Positions 35,517-49,915 of a stretch of DNA of 64,000 nucleotides are shown piece by piece. Each line of letters opens with the position of its first letter. The stretch's first letter is position 1. The notes beneath the pieces were generated by a model. The model was not told the DNA's origin. It did not search any database and worked only from the letters and a program-made list of their open reading frames with translations. The translations under genes were made by a program, and so were the position numbers. The DNA is from Cristatella mucedo (taxonomy: Eukaryota; Bryozoa; Phylactolaemata; Cristatellidae), in contig WPIO01000018.1 in NCBI GenBank assembly GCA_009760855.2, positions 3,371,001 through 3,435,000 on the forward strand, given 5' to 3'.

Positions 35517-35658
35517 TTGCAAGCGCAGCACCCGAGCATTGCCCGCCCGGGCACGCCCCTCTCTCGCCATCCGCCGCCGCCCAACGACCCTGCGCAGGCG
35601 ATCCCGTCGGCCGGCGCTTGCGCTTTTCCCTTCTTGCTTCTCGTCGCCGCCGCTCTCA

Positions 35659-37729
<2,071 letters not shown>

Positions 37730-38255
37730 GTTTATACAAGTCTAGAATCCGATTACACTGCTGCCGTAAGTATGCAAATTCAGGTAATCGTTGTTGTGAG
37801 CCGTCTGCTGAACCGTGACATCAGAGCAAGGCAGGAGTTTGCATAATTGTGAATGTCTATGGCAGCCAGCCGCAGATGTACGGTGAGCGAAGTCTTTTGC
37901 ATTACAAATCAAATATACTCTCTTCTGATTACTAAAATAACGGGAAATTATAAATCTAGAAATTATGGGGATCCCCTGCGGACTAAGCACCAGCGTTCCC
38001 AGGATATTGTTCGCCTGCTGACTAACTACCCAGAAGGCGAACCCTTTTTATGAAATAGCATTCAAGAAAATTAAATTTTAGTATAAGTTTAGATGATTAT
38101 AAGTGAAATTCGAAATACAAACTTAATATTTGTATTTTGTGACATTCAAATTAATATTTAATCTTATAAGAGTGCAATCCTGATATTTTAAATGAAAAGA
38201 TAACAATTATAAAGTCTATTTATAACAGTTTACACAATTTTATAGATGGATTTTC

Positions 38256-39380
38256 CTTGACTTGATCGAAAAAATTGGTCAATGACTTCATCCAAATTAA
38301 TCTTTTCATAACGTTTCCTTTCAATGCTCAGAAGTGCTCAATTGCCAAGACGGTCTTGCCCCATTGAAGTGACCAAATATGATAAACTAAGTTTTAATTT
38401 ACTGAAATACCGTTCACAGCTGGTTACTGATGACCGCTGAAGTTTTTTTTTTAGAGAAGTTCGTAGATTCTGAAATAAATCATATCCATTCGCAACAATC
38501 TAATGTATAAGATCAATTGGAGGGGTTGGTAAATTTTCAATTCAAGTCCTAAGCAACATTTACCATCTTCAATCTCCATTATTAAATTCCATTAACGTTG
38601 ATGTCATAAAACAATCCAAAATTTTTGAGAGTCACGCAATTTATTGGTATCCGTTTCAGAGAGAAGAGTATTTATATCGAGTAGTAATCCAATTTGATGT
38701 ATACGTCCTTGTATGACGTCACAACTGACAAACAACGCTTTGGAATTTCTGGAAAATATTCGCTGTTGAAGGCCAAAAATGTGTCTAGTCATCACAGCAG
38801 CATTATCATGGCATTGCGACCGACAGTTGCCCAGGAGATGTTGATGGATTTAAGACTCTCTAGGATTACCTTTTCAAGGTTTGCTGCATCTTTGGCGTGT
38901 GCCTCAACAAAACCTAAATATGCTTCTTTGATCTCAATTTCCTTAATTTCAAAATCCACATTGACATACCTGATGACTCGGTCAAGCTGTTCTCGAAGTC
39001 ATAGATCAGGATATATCTTAATACCTGTTGTTTTTTTATTATCTGTTAATAACTTGCTTTTTAGAATTTTTGCAAGTAGGTGGTTGAATTCATTTTAATT
39101 TTGGTGACAGATAAGAAACGGATCCTGGATTTTTATGTGCATGTTGGAGATACTTTTCTAACAGTAAGTCGTATTGAGCAAATGGCTCAAACCGTTTTTA
39201 TATAATCATATCTTTCCTTTTTTTCATTTTTGGAACCTATCAGTTAACTCAAATGAAAGTCGGCAGCTTCCACTAGTTGATGTAAGCAATAGGCAGCAAA
39301 ACACTAAGCAGCTTTATAAGTTGGTGAATATAATAGCCACATCTATTCAATTCCTCTCCTTTGCATAATCGACGCTTAAA
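38256..39380 (-). pseudogene. hAT transposase pseudogene, copy 1 (TTF/ZMYM-like group)
   Basis: Minus-strand frames show, in order: PFAQYDLLLEKYLQHAHKNP near 39200, IRYVNVDFEIKEIEIKEAYL and GFVEAHAKDAANLEKVIL near 38900-39000, CRSQCHDNAAVMTRHIFGLQ near 38780, then LLLDINTLLSETDTNKL near 38660, and at 38441-38256 SVTSCERYFSKLKL with MGQDRLG and ALLSIERKRYEKINLDEV: the hAT dimerisation domain. Frameshifts and stops separate the blocks, so it is dead. The surrounding DNA is strikingly AT-rich. Confidence 0.85.
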
Positions 39381-39891
39381 CCATGTTGATGTAATTGAAC
39401 ATTCGCCTGTTACTAATGGTAGATTATTTCTTTGTTGAAAATGGCACAATCAAAGAATAATCATTTCATTAAGAAAAGCCTGTGATATTACTGACAGCTT
39501 TATTTTTGGATACCATTTTAAGTAGCCAGCATCATGGAACGTATTCAGAAACTTCTCCATCTCTCCACTCTCTACCTTCCCCGGCTATGCCAAAAAAGTT
39601 CCTTGTCTTGTTGAACCAGCACAACGACGTCGTCGTCGGTATTTTTCTCATCATAGAGGCCAACCTCTTTCTGAACTGTATTTTCTAGCATGTTTTGGTT
39701 ATGATACGGTTCATCCTTCTCTTTCCATTTTTAAAATATTTGGTTGATGTCCGTCGTCGTCTGATTTAGTCTCTAAACAGTATGCACGTTCAGCATCATT
39801 CGTCTTGAATTTTTTCAAAAAACTCGCCAATAATTTACCAGACACTAGTGCTTTTTCTTCGACTTGTCTCTTTCTTTTTCAGCCTTCTACT

Positions 39892-39950
39892 CAGAGGCGT
39901 TGTGAGACCTTTCGGCGCTCGGGGACAAAGCTACTAATAGCGCCCCATCT
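39892..39950 (-). repeat. hAT terminal-repeat-like sequence, end of copy 2
   Basis: CAGAGGCGTTGTGAGACC followed by CGGCGCTCGGGG and later GCGCCCC. hAT elements of this group start CAG(A/G)GGCG and have GC-rich subterminal sequence. It lies 190 bases beyond the copy 2 stop codon, where a 3' end would be expected. A related sequence (reverse of CTGAGGCGTAGCAAGGG) at 41800-41849 may be the other end, but no matching 8-base flanks were found. Confidence 0.45.
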
Positions 39951-40082
39951 CCCTTGTCAAAGATTGCTGCAAAATAGCTCCACCACAGAAGAAATGCAAA
40001 AAACACACGCTAGCAGGCATACCGAGTCGAGAAAGTTATATTAACTTTAGTTAAGGTACAAGTTAGCTATCACAGCTTTAAC

Positions 40083-41345
40083 TTAGGTGAATTTTTCGGC
40101 CTTGAATACGACAAGCTGGTCTACAGTTTGTAAGCCAACACTTTCCAGTGTTTCTTTCTCTAGGCTTAACAAGGTCAAATGAGAGAATCGGTCTTCACCC
40201 ATTGATGCTCTCAGATAAGACAGGATTATCTTACCCAGCTGGCAACTGATACACCAACGGTGAGAAGAACTTGCAAAGCAACTCTCAAATTCGGAAACAC
40301 ATCTCCATAACTGACAACGAAAGGCGTGCGTTCCAGTGGTGCCTCTAGTGCCGAGTCGTGACGCGTGGCAAGAAGCATTTTACAGTTACATATTTTGCTT
40401 CTACGGCTCTGTTCCATCAACATCTAAAAAATAGAAGCCTGCAAGATCTAGACATTGCTGGCTGAGTTTGGTCTGATCAAGCCGGAAAATCCAGTTTGTA
40501 ATTTCTTGTCGGAGGAACTCTATGCTATTCTTCATTATTCTTGAAATATCCCCCTCTGCCGAGAGACTATCATCTTGCGAGAGTTCTCCAAGCATCCGTG
40601 TCCTTCGGTAGATTCTTCGTTTAACTGCAACTCCCAACAGTTCTCATCTCCGTTTGGCATCTAGTAATGATTCTTTGCGAAGGACTTCTTGAAGTATTGA
40701 CAGCTCAATCTCAAGAGAGTGGAGTCGCAAGAGGCGTCTTTGAAGCTCATCCTTGGATCCTTCAGTCTTTTCTGAACTCGGTCCAATCTTTCTTAGGATG
40801 CTGTACCAAAATGGCAATAGAGCTAAAAGTTCAAAATAAGTTCAAAATACAATGTAGGAGACTGCTGGCTTCACTTCCTGTGTGTAAAGTTTTTCACTTG
40901 CATCCTCAGACAGCTGCTCCAATAGACCAATACTGCGTCAGTCCATCTTTTACAGCTTTCGCAGCAGCCTCCACTCTTGCACTCAACCTTGTTGCAGAGT
41001 CACCTTTTACAGTGATGGCCAAGACTATCTTCAGTTCTTCCCACATCACTGTTAAATAAATAAATACAATTCATTTATATAGCACCCCAAGAGAACTTAA
41101 TCTCTATTCAGGTGCTTCACATATGCCTCGGAACTCGAGCCCACGACCTCAGTCAGACCTTGGTCGGGGCGAGCACCTTAACCGCCAGACCAAACCAGCT
41201 CGACTGTTGATCTTAAAAAGAATGAGTAGGTGCTCTCTATTGTTCCAAAAAGGTAATGACAACCGAATCTTGACTTGCAGAATGAACTCCTGCCAGGTTC
41301 AAGCTGTGGTCATCACAGTTTACAAAAATTGTCTTGCCATTTTTG
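40083..41345 (-). pseudogene. hAT transposase pseudogene, copy 2, split by SINE-2
   Basis: Minus strand: FVNCDDHSLNLAGVHSASQD near 41290, then a SINE at 41054-41202, then MWEELKIVLAITVKGDSATR near 41030, RTRMLGELSQDDSLSAEGDI near 40580, FPNLRVALQVLLTVGVSVAS near 40240, and after a frameshift LSYLRASMGEDRFSHLTLLS, ending KAEKFT and a stop at 40083. Same superfamily as copy 1 but a different lineage. The ERSFSKL core is lost in the frameshift. Several other breaks are present. Confidence 0.85.
41054..41202 (-). mobile_element. SINE-2: tRNA head with LINE-A tail, in hAT copy 2
   Basis: Minus strand: A-box-like TGGTCTGGCGGTTAAGG, B box GTGGGCTCGAGTTCC, then directly GTGAAGCACCTGAATAGAGA, TTAAGTTCTCTTGGGGTGCT and a (TTTA)n end. 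The second half is the LINE-A 3' tail. Flanked by ACTGTT at 41048-41053 and 41203-41208. Confidence 0.8.
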
Positions 41346-41849
41346 CAGCACAGCCAGTAATGTAAGCATAGCCTGAGTGGTCTAATAGTGTGTCGGTGCT
41401 CGCCGAGTGCACGCTGGCTCGCCCTTGACGCGGCGTAGCAGGCCGGGCTCGCCCTTATCACAGACTCCGTGTGGCAAGCAGGATGGGGCAAGCTGACGGG
41501 AAAAGCAGTTTGAACGCAGACAGAGGGCTCAACGGCTGCGTGCGCGACGCGCTGCGAGCGTCAGCGGAATACGCGATGGTCGACACCCCCTCGGTGTTTC
41601 CGTGACGTCGCGTGCGTGCCGCCAGAGTGCCAAGCTACAGCTTTGTCCAAGTGAGTAAACTTGCTTAACCAGCCCAGCCCAGCAATAGTCAAGTCCATTG
41701 AAACGAGGACTTGCTTGAAATCAAGATTGGTATTATAACATTAAAAAAAAGTTAAAAATATATCCACACCATTTTGCCCTTGGCGCTCCCCTGGCCTTAG
41801 CGCCCGGGGCATCTTTCCCCGCCCCTGCGCGTCCCTTGCTACGCCTCAG

Positions 41850-42946
41850 AACGAATGACATGCGTTCCAGTGGTGTCTTTCCAGTGGAGCGTGACGTATC
41901 CGCCAGCGATAAAAAAAACACGTCGCTTGACAATCTGGGCTCAGCGCTAGCAACAAACCCGCATTAGTAAAAGCACAACGATAGCTAGTATTTGATTGCT
42001 GACACAAACAACAGACTTCCAGCCGACTCGCTAACGGGCTTACAGTAGCTCACGCTCAGCGCGCTAGACTCACCGACCGGCAGACAGTCGCACCAGGAGA
42101 GCGACTGCGGTCAGGCACAAGCCTTATATAGCTGCCTGGTCTTAAGTCACACTGTAATCACTACAGTATATAATGTGATTGATTTATTGCAGGGCTATAA
42201 GTATATGGGCCGGTAGAGTTTATGGTCATATTATTCACTGTGCTGAGCTTATGTATGTATGACCAAGCCTTGCCTATGGCCTAGCGGAGTTTTGGAGCTG
42301 CCGCTAGATTATGTGAAGGGTATATATGGGCGAGTCGCGGCCTACAGAGGGGGCAGTCCACACGCCGGCGGAGGGCAGGACGGCTGCGGTAGCGCTGCGG
42401 GCACCAGCGTCTTGGTGAATCCCCGGCGGCGTTTTGTGTGTTATCGCGTACTCTCTGACGAGGAGAACTTTAAACGACACATAATTATGCAAAATGGCGC
42501 TCAAAAGCCTCAGCTTATAGCGGCTATCTCATAAGCGTTCCGATTCAGTGGCAAAGCTCGTAGTTCTCATTGGGGGTCAGCTGTCAAGCTCATAGTTCAT
42601 AATCGCGGAGCATTACACTAATAGCATTGTATCGACCGGATGAGCTCAAGAGTGTGGGAGGGATGCGCAGATGTCCCCCCCCCATGCACACCCATTACTT
42701 CGCCTCTGCTTCTGCTCCACTTTGCCTTTTTATCAATAAGGCTGAAAAACTATTTTTCATTTTTTAACCTGAAGTAAGTAGATTCTTGTTTCAAAAAGCC
42801 TATTAAAACACACCAGTTCAATTACACTCTGAAAATATAAAATTAATTGAAAACCTTATCATTTGGCCAACAAAGTTAAGTGACTAAATCTATACTATAA
42901 AAACTATGAGGACAAAGAAATAGTTAGGGAGGCGCCGCGAATAAAG
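41850..42946. other. No gene recognised
   Basis: Right flank of the hAT block, returning to mixed composition. 42259-42534 has a 91-codon plus frame of no known type. Confidence 0.4.
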
Positions 42947-43140
42947 AATAATAATAATACATTTGCATATCGCCTTCAGGGAACTTATTCTCTGTCTAGG
43001 CACTTTACATTTGCTGTAAAGGAAGCATGATCGAACGGTCAGTGGTAGCGTGAATCAAGTCAACAAGAATAACAGGGTTATTTGGTCAAGAGTGTGACCC
43101 TTGATGTGAATAGGGTCATGCATATGAGCCACAATAGTAA
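42947..43140 (-). mobile_element. LINE-A 3' end fragment
   Basis: (AAT)n, CTTCAGGGAACTTATTCTCT, GTCTAGGCACTTTACATTTG, followed by UTR to about 43140. Confidence 0.8.
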
Positions 43141-43664
43141 GTGAGAGTCAGTCAGTGCTCAAAATTCTGCTCTTAAGGCGTCAGGTAAGTTATCAAAGTG
43201 AGTGTTAGAATCACCCATACCGAGGAAAGATTGATTTCTTGCAAACGAAATTGAACGCGAGATTAGAGAAATCTGAGATGAAGGGAGACTTGATTCCTGG
43301 GGGTGATAGACCCATGCCTCCATGGGCAGCTTACTGTCGGATGAGCTTTAAGCAAGAGATTCGAAAGACTGCTTCGAGGGGACTGCAAACGGTTCGAAAG
43401 TGAGAGAGGAACGGGCGACAATGGCGACTCCACTACCGCCGCCTGTTTCGATTGATCTCGAGGTAGGAAAGAAGAAAAAACCTGTCGGTGTTGCGTCGGT
43501 CATAGTCGGGCAGGCGAGCGATTGCAGCTAGATCATGGATGGCCAAAGGCAAGTAAGTCAAAGTAAGAATCACCCCTATGCTTCCCTCGCCGCGTATGGC
43601 CGGGGTGGCAGTGGTTCGCGGCATGTTCGCAATGCGTGCTGACGTTGCTGGCAATGTGTGCTAG

Positions 43665-43746
43665 TGAATGTAAAGTGCCTAGAAAGAGATTGAGTTCTCT
43701 GAGGGCGGTATAACGAGTGTACTATTATTATTACTATTATTATTAT
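43665..43746 (+). mobile_element. LINE-A 3' tail fragment
   Basis: GTAAAGTGCCTAGAAAGAGA, TTGAGTTCTCTGAGGGCGG and an (ATT)n end. Confidence 0.75.
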
Positions 43747-44219
43747 AAAGTCATTCTCAGTAATTACACGTGTAATGTATTATCAGGGGCTTATTGCAGA
43801 CTGAGCGAGAATGCCAAAGACAAGCATTAAAACGGACCTCCGCATTATAGTATGCTTGACCACCAAGTTGGGGCGATCAACTGCAGCGCCCAGGGAAGAT
43901 CGCGTGTGGCGGGGCGATACAATGCCGCGCAGGGGTTCTGGCAGAGTAGGGTTCGGCCGCTGCGGCTACGTCGGGTCGGTCGTCGTTTATTGATCGTCAA
44001 TTCGCCGGAAGCTGCGCTGCTCCGCGCCGGCGTCACCGCCGCGTCCGACGGGGGCGCTCGTGCCGAGTCGGTTCGACCGAAACCGGCGCTCGACTCGGTG
44101 GTGGCCTGCGCCAACAGCCAACAGCTGCACGCAGCAGCGGCCAAGCACGACGACGTGGCTGAGAGGCCTGCCTGGGAGCTCACATCGCAGCCTAAATCTC
44201 AAGCGAGCGGCCCCGGCGC

Positions 44220-44316
44220 GAGCTCTCTCTCCCCCCTCTCCTCCCTTCCTCTCCCCCTCTCTCTCTCTCTCTCTCTCCCCTCTCCTTCCTTCCTCTCCTC
44301 TCTCTCTCTCACACAC
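44220..44316. repeat. CT-rich pyrimidine tract
   Basis: Near-pure C/T with (CT)n cores; about 97 bases. Confidence 0.9.
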
Positions 44317-44474
44317 TCCGCTCGCCTGTATAGCTCCGACGCGCCAATGATATTAGATTAGCTTGGCCGTCGCCAGTTCAGGTGGCGGCACGACGCCTGC
44401 GCAGTGCGCACGGATCCGAGGCCTGCGGCGTGCCGAACGGAAAAACCTGGGCACGCCAACACATCGCAAGCAGC

Positions 44475-44666
44475 AATAAATAAATAAATAAATAAATCCT
44501 AGCTGATTAAACAGCCTCTTTTGTATAGCGACAGAAGAGCCTTTACGGCTATCACCACCGCTTGCAGTGGCGATAAAGGATCGCCGCACCGCAGGAATCG
44601 AACACACGACCTCGGGACCGAGGCCGTGAAAGCAACTGCCTTACCTAGTGTGCCATCACGGCTCAC
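44475..44666 (-). mobile_element. SINE-1, near-complete copy with (ATAA)n tail
   Basis: Best preserved copy. Read on the minus strand: head GAGCCGTGATGGCACACTAG, B box GTGTTCGATTCCTGC, body GGTGGTGATAGCCGTAAAGG, tail AGAGGCTGTTTAATCAGCTA, then (TTTA)n. Confidence 0.9.
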
Positions 44667-44789
44667 CTATAAGCCGCACCGCTAACTCGTGCGAATGCAC
44701 GCAGAGAGTTGCCCGTTAATAACACATTTGGTTCGGCAGGCTATCCAGGCAGTGTTGCTATAAGCTTTTCGTCCTTGATGTGCTTATGA

Positions 44790-45062
44790 ATTATTATAAA
44801 GAACTTAAAAACCTATTTAGGACAGCATTTAGTGGGTCCCTGTGATTCGTCCTTGATGTGCTTATGCGTGCTGACACTGTTGCATGCTGCCACTAACCAC
44901 ACTTGCATGCTGACCCTGTGCATGTCACCCCTAACCATGTTGTTTACCAAGCATGATACCGCTCACCATTCGATCGTGTTTCCTTTGCAGCAAATGTAAA
45001 GCGCCTAGCAAGAGATTGAGTTATCTGAGGGTGCTTTATCAAGTGCATTATTATTATTATTA
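44790..45062 (+). mobile_element. LINE-A 3' end fragment
   Basis: About 270 bases closely matching 59250-59538 of the long LINE-A copy (CAGCATTTAGTGGGTCCCTG, GCATGCTGACCCTGTGCATG, GTAAAGCGCCTAGCAAGAG) with (ATT)n at the end. A short direct repeat, TTGATGTGCTTATG, occurs at its start. Confidence 0.85.
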
Positions 45063-47006
45063 AGCTTCAGTAAACTTACGCTCAGGGCATCGTGACTCAT
45101 TGACCGGCGAACCGTTGGCAAAAGAGCCTGTCCAGGTAAGGTTGTCTCCGTGCACAACAGGTATGTCGGCGGAAGTCATAAATAAATGCTTTTGCATAAC
45201 TAAATATTGTACTCGTGCAACCGCTTACCCCCGGCTGTTTCATAAACGGTCATCGTTCAGTCCTAAGTGAGCAGCCAAGAGCTCAATAGTCGCATTCGCC
45301 TGACGGTTTTTTGTTGTTGTGGCAGCTGACATGGAGCAGTCCAGTCAATATTACCTGTACTTCTCTGATGAATTGAATTGCTGATAACTGAGAAATTAAA
45401 TTCTTGTTGTTTTATCATGTTCATTCATGACTAAAAGCTCTTGTTGGTAAAGAATATTAGATGCCGATTCAGACCATTAGCTTAAATGGGAATTTTTTAC
45501 TTGCGACGAGCGAGAAATTGGAGCGCTTTCACGGGAAATTTCTTTTAGAATCAGGGTGCTCGTGAGAGAAAAAAGAGAAACATTGTAGTTTGAATGAAGG
45601 CTCCGTACGCTATCGCCGCCGGATTCGACCTAGCGGAAAGCAGAAAAATGGACTTTATATCCTATGTGACTCCATCCAACTTCAAGATCACTGCCCTGGC
45701 AAAAAACTTTGTGTCAGCCTTCTATTCGCGAAGCGCTTTTTACGTAGGACGACCAGTGTGCCGGAAGTTTCAAGCTCTACATACTAAAAGACAACCGATC
45801 GATCGAACGCAGGCAGCCGCCTCCTGAGAGACTCTAACATTCGAGTTAGTAGAGCCATGAAAACATCGACTGTGAGTGCAAGAAGGGTGAACATCGGCAG
45901 CTAAGCCATACGATGTCCAGAAGCTGTCGTATCGCACGCCTTTCTGACTAAGACGCGAATGCCGCGTCGCCATCGAACGGCCATCGAACGGCAATGTGGA
46001 GTAGCGTACTTAGGTTAGCGATTGATTTTCGAGTTTCGCCACGGCGCCTAGCCCGCTACCTCAGCTACCGCTGCTGTTGTACGTGCCGTGAAATTAAAGC
46101 CTTGAAAACACTCGAGCGCCGCATAGTGGAAGCGATACAGGCAAGACCTGTCGCGTGAATATTGAGCAGCCTAACGCTGTCCCCTAACGCCGCCGAAATG
46201 GCGCTCGAGTGGACGCGAGATTTTTCGATTTTGCCTACCGCCGCCGCGTCTTCGTCGCAGGAGACCCGGTCGTTGCGCGCCGCCCGCTGATTTCGGATGC
46301 CGAGAGGATCCGGTACGATAGCGCGCGCTTGTCTTGCGGTAGTCTTTGCTTATTCAGATCGTGCCACTGCATGTCCGGCGCATCTCTCGCCAGCTCTCGG
46401 GTTCGCGAGATAGATATATATTGACCGTAGAGCACGCCTGGGTACCGGAAGAGGAGGAGGCGGCCGGAGCGAAACTAACCGTCTGCGCCGCTCTCACTAA
46501 CCGCGAGACGCCATTTAGCCGGCGACACTGACTGCTATCGTCTCCAGCTTAGTAGCGATAAAGCCGGCACTAGCTTTAGCGATAGCGTTGTACGTACGTA
46601 TTTGGAATGCACGCTCGCAGTGCAACGACCGACGGTTGTTAGCAGCAGCCTGATATTTGAAAATGCTCTGGACATTGCCATTAATACTGAGAACTGGCTA
46701 GCATTGACGAATTGCTGGGCTGTCAGTGACACTACCCCAGAAGGTTTCTCCTTTTTTTTCCCTTTTTATTCCGAAACAGGTCAGCGCTTATCGCCTGCAC
46801 TTCTTTCCATTTCAAGCCTTTCTAGGCTTCTAGTCAACCATCTTGTGATTCTCTGGGTCTCAATCCATCTTGCGGTAAGTTGAGCTTTAGCTGAAAAAGC
46901 TCACTTGCAAGCTGCAGCTGCAGGGATGAAAGTTAAAAGCCCGCATAGGCAGCAGCAAATTCTGAACGAGAGCCTCGTATGTGATGTAACTGCAGTGCTG
47001 GTTTCG
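45063..47006. other. No gene recognised
   Basis: Contains frames of 60-90 codons with no recognisable motif. CpG-rich at 46200-46530. A duplicated CCATCGAACGG occurs at 45970-45990. Confidence 0.45.
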
Positions 47007-47166
47007 GCTAGTGGCCAAGGTACTCAACCCAACTGACGTCAGTGTGAATGAATTTGATGGCCGAGGTCGTGGGCTCGAGCCCTGTAGCATACGTGAAGAG
47101 CCAGAACAGAGGTCAAGTTCTCCTAGGGCACTAGACCGATGAATTATATTTATAAATATAACTTAA
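47007..47166 (+). mobile_element. SINE-2, second copy
   Basis: GCTAGTGGCCAAGGTACTC head, B box GTGGGCTCGAGCCC, then GTGAAGAGCCAGAACAGAGG, TCAAGTTCTCCTAGGGCACT and AATTATATTTATAAATA. Same head-tail structure as the 41-kb copy. Confidence 0.7.
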
Positions 47167-47959
47167 ACACCAGCTTTGTTTTTCTAGAAACTGAAAGAAG
47201 ACTGTCTGACGGTTTTCTGGGAGCCCTGTTACTCTACAAAAGTGCAGTGATGGAATATATTTTATGAAGCGAAACCTATCCACACGAGCAGAAAAATCCG
47301 ACGATAAAAACGCAAGAAAATATCATAGGTGTCGCATGAAACTTGTTTGCCTCCATAAAAAACCGGGTTTAGAGCCCCTCGGTCGTAATAGCACAACCCA
47401 GCATTTCGTGCGACCGAGAACACGAATCGGCACCACGGCTATACGTTAGTCCAAGCGCTGCAAAGCTTCGTTACGTGACAAGCTGCCGTATTTCTCCGGC
47501 TTTCATCTGTCACGTGACTCGCTGCTGCACTTCTCGAGCTGTCGCCTCGTCTCCAAGCGGTCGCTGCTTGCTAGGTAGCCAGGGCTTTGCGGAGCAGACG
47601 ACCCGTGCCTCCACCACGTGCTCAGTGAAGCGCCTCGGGGGTATACAAGTGCGGGTCTCGCTAGAGCGTTGCTACTGGATATTAGGTCACCAGCTCGAGT
47701 AACTCCCTGTGTCAACGGCGACGCTTATTTTTGGCTCATTTATTCTGTTCAAACACAATTCTCACCTGCAATCACTAGTGCCAAGTACATCTCTTCAGCG
47801 ACGGTTTAATGCCGGTGCTCAGATCAATCTGGAGCCAATATCGCTAGACGCGACTATGGGCTTCGCAATTTTTTTTACTTTGACGCATTATGCAAGCCTA
47901 ATGCATATAATGTGATAACAAGACGCGTAATGTAAGACCAAACTCTTTTTTTTTAGTAG

Positions 47960-48180
47960 TGATTACACTAGGGAGCTTAAAACGCACCTTTTTGTTATAC
48001 CATTTGGTGGGTGTTTGTCATTCGTCCTTCGTGTGCTTGTGCCTGCTTACACTGTGCCTGCTGCTTGCGAATGTTAGCACCAGATATTTGGTAATGCTTT
48101 ATATGCAGCATCTGTAAAGTGCCTAGAGAGAGAGAGATTCAGTTCTCTGAGGGCGCTATGCAAACACATTATTATTATTA
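47960..48180 (+). mobile_element. LINE-A 3' end fragment
   Basis: GTAAAGTGCCTAGAGAGAGA, TTCAGTTCTCTGAGGGCGCT, (ATT)n. UTR with TTTGGTAATGCTTTATATGC matches the 27.9-kb sub-family. Confidence 0.8.
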
Positions 48181-48323
48181 ACCAAGTTGCAAGGGAGGCC
48201 TCTAATCATGTTATGCTTGCTGTCACTGGGCAATTTATCGCCAGCCATTCGATCATGCTTCCTTTGCAGCAAATGTAAAGTGTCTGGAAAGAGATTGAGT
48301 TCTCTGAGGATGCTATAGCAAAT

Positions 48324-48358
<35 letters not shown>
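48181..48358 (+). mobile_element. LINE-A 3' end fragment, directly abutting the previous one
   Basis: Second tail immediately after the first: CCATTCGATCATGCTTCCTT, GTAAAGTGTCTGGAAAGAGA, then a long (ATT)n. Same orientation. Confidence 0.8.
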
Positions 48359-49272
48359 GCGGGTCTCGTTTAAATTCACTATGCACGATCGCGGAGCGCA
48401 AGTGACAAGTAAGGGACCTTCTTAACCGTGACAATTCGACGTTTATGATCGTCTTCAATGGACCTGCGGCTGCGGCGGCGGCGTGGTTCGAAGGCGTTCG
48501 CCTTTGCTTCGCTTGACGGTCTCGTGACAGAATGTGGTAAAGTCGGAACGGGTGCCAAGCAACTGCGGTATCTACGCCAGAGTTGGCTGCACTCTTGTAC
48601 ATTGTTTGAGCGCAGTGCTATCCTCGAATGACAAGCAATCAAAAGCCGTTCAGCTTTCTGGCTATGCACAGCAGCCTGACTGCTCCTTAAGGTACTCCTC
48701 TTCGAGAAAACGCGTCAGCGTGTGTTGTGTTAGGCGGGAGGATCCCTTGCCCTTTGAAGAAAGTGTACGATCAACTCCGGTTGCCTAAAGCTCTCTTCGG
48801 GATTGGGTGAGATGGGGTAGGGTGGAGATTATCGCGGTGGTAAGAAAAATACCCATCAGGAATATATACCTAGTACGAGTCGCCTTTATTTTCTGAATAG
48901 GAATTGCAGTGCTGCTACAAAAAGTAACTTCTGAAAGTAGCATTGCATGTGACGAGCATGGCCTTTACCGCACTTGGCGAGTTAACACATAGAAAGAAAT
49001 ATTAGTGCAAGTTGATCTTGCTTTCAGTTGTTCCGACGACGCGGGTCGATTACCTCGTAACAGCTTCTTCGATGTGCAAACTAACATATCGTGGTTAAGG
49101 AAATATTTATTTAAAGTTCCCCTCTTCTATTTTGTCCAAGTTGGTATCGCACATATACAAAACTAATATGTGTCAGGAAAATGTCAGTCAAGATTCCATT
49201 CCACTGAAACAGCTCTCCTCCGTGTGACCAGACATTTAGGGTAGCGACGACGTTGGTAACGTCAGTGCCATG
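48359..49272. other. No gene recognised
   Basis: Frames up to 96 codons with no recognisable domain. Confidence 0.45.
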
Positions 49273-49274
49273 GT

Positions 49275-49508
<234 letters not shown>

Positions 49509-49915
49509 CGGGCGGCATCTAAAGCTATTGATCATACTAGCCTACTTGAACGATTGCGATCAATCTGGCAGCTGTAATTCAAGTGCGGTTCAAATGTTAC
49601 ATAAGCTTCGTTGTTTTCATTCCGTGTCGAGTGGCGATCAAGTGCAATCCAGCGAACCAGTCCTAGAGAGTGGAGTTCCGCAAGGAAGCGCTCTCGGCCG
49701 TTCGCTACCTGTTCGCCTAGTTGCAGTGAGCCTCTCGGACAACTGATGCAGGCTCATGGCTCATCGACTATCACTTCCATGGTCAGGTCAATAATCTGTG
49801 CTCGTCATTATCATCGGGACCTGCAGAACTGAGAAACTGAATGCGTTCCTCTGGATTCACATTCGTTTCTATATAAGCGAAACTTTCCTTAAGCTGGATA
49901 ACGATACAAACGCTG

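Noticed and set aside
43852-44361. 169-codon plus-strand gene
   Set aside because: Ends in a translated CT tract; no motif; GC-driven openness.
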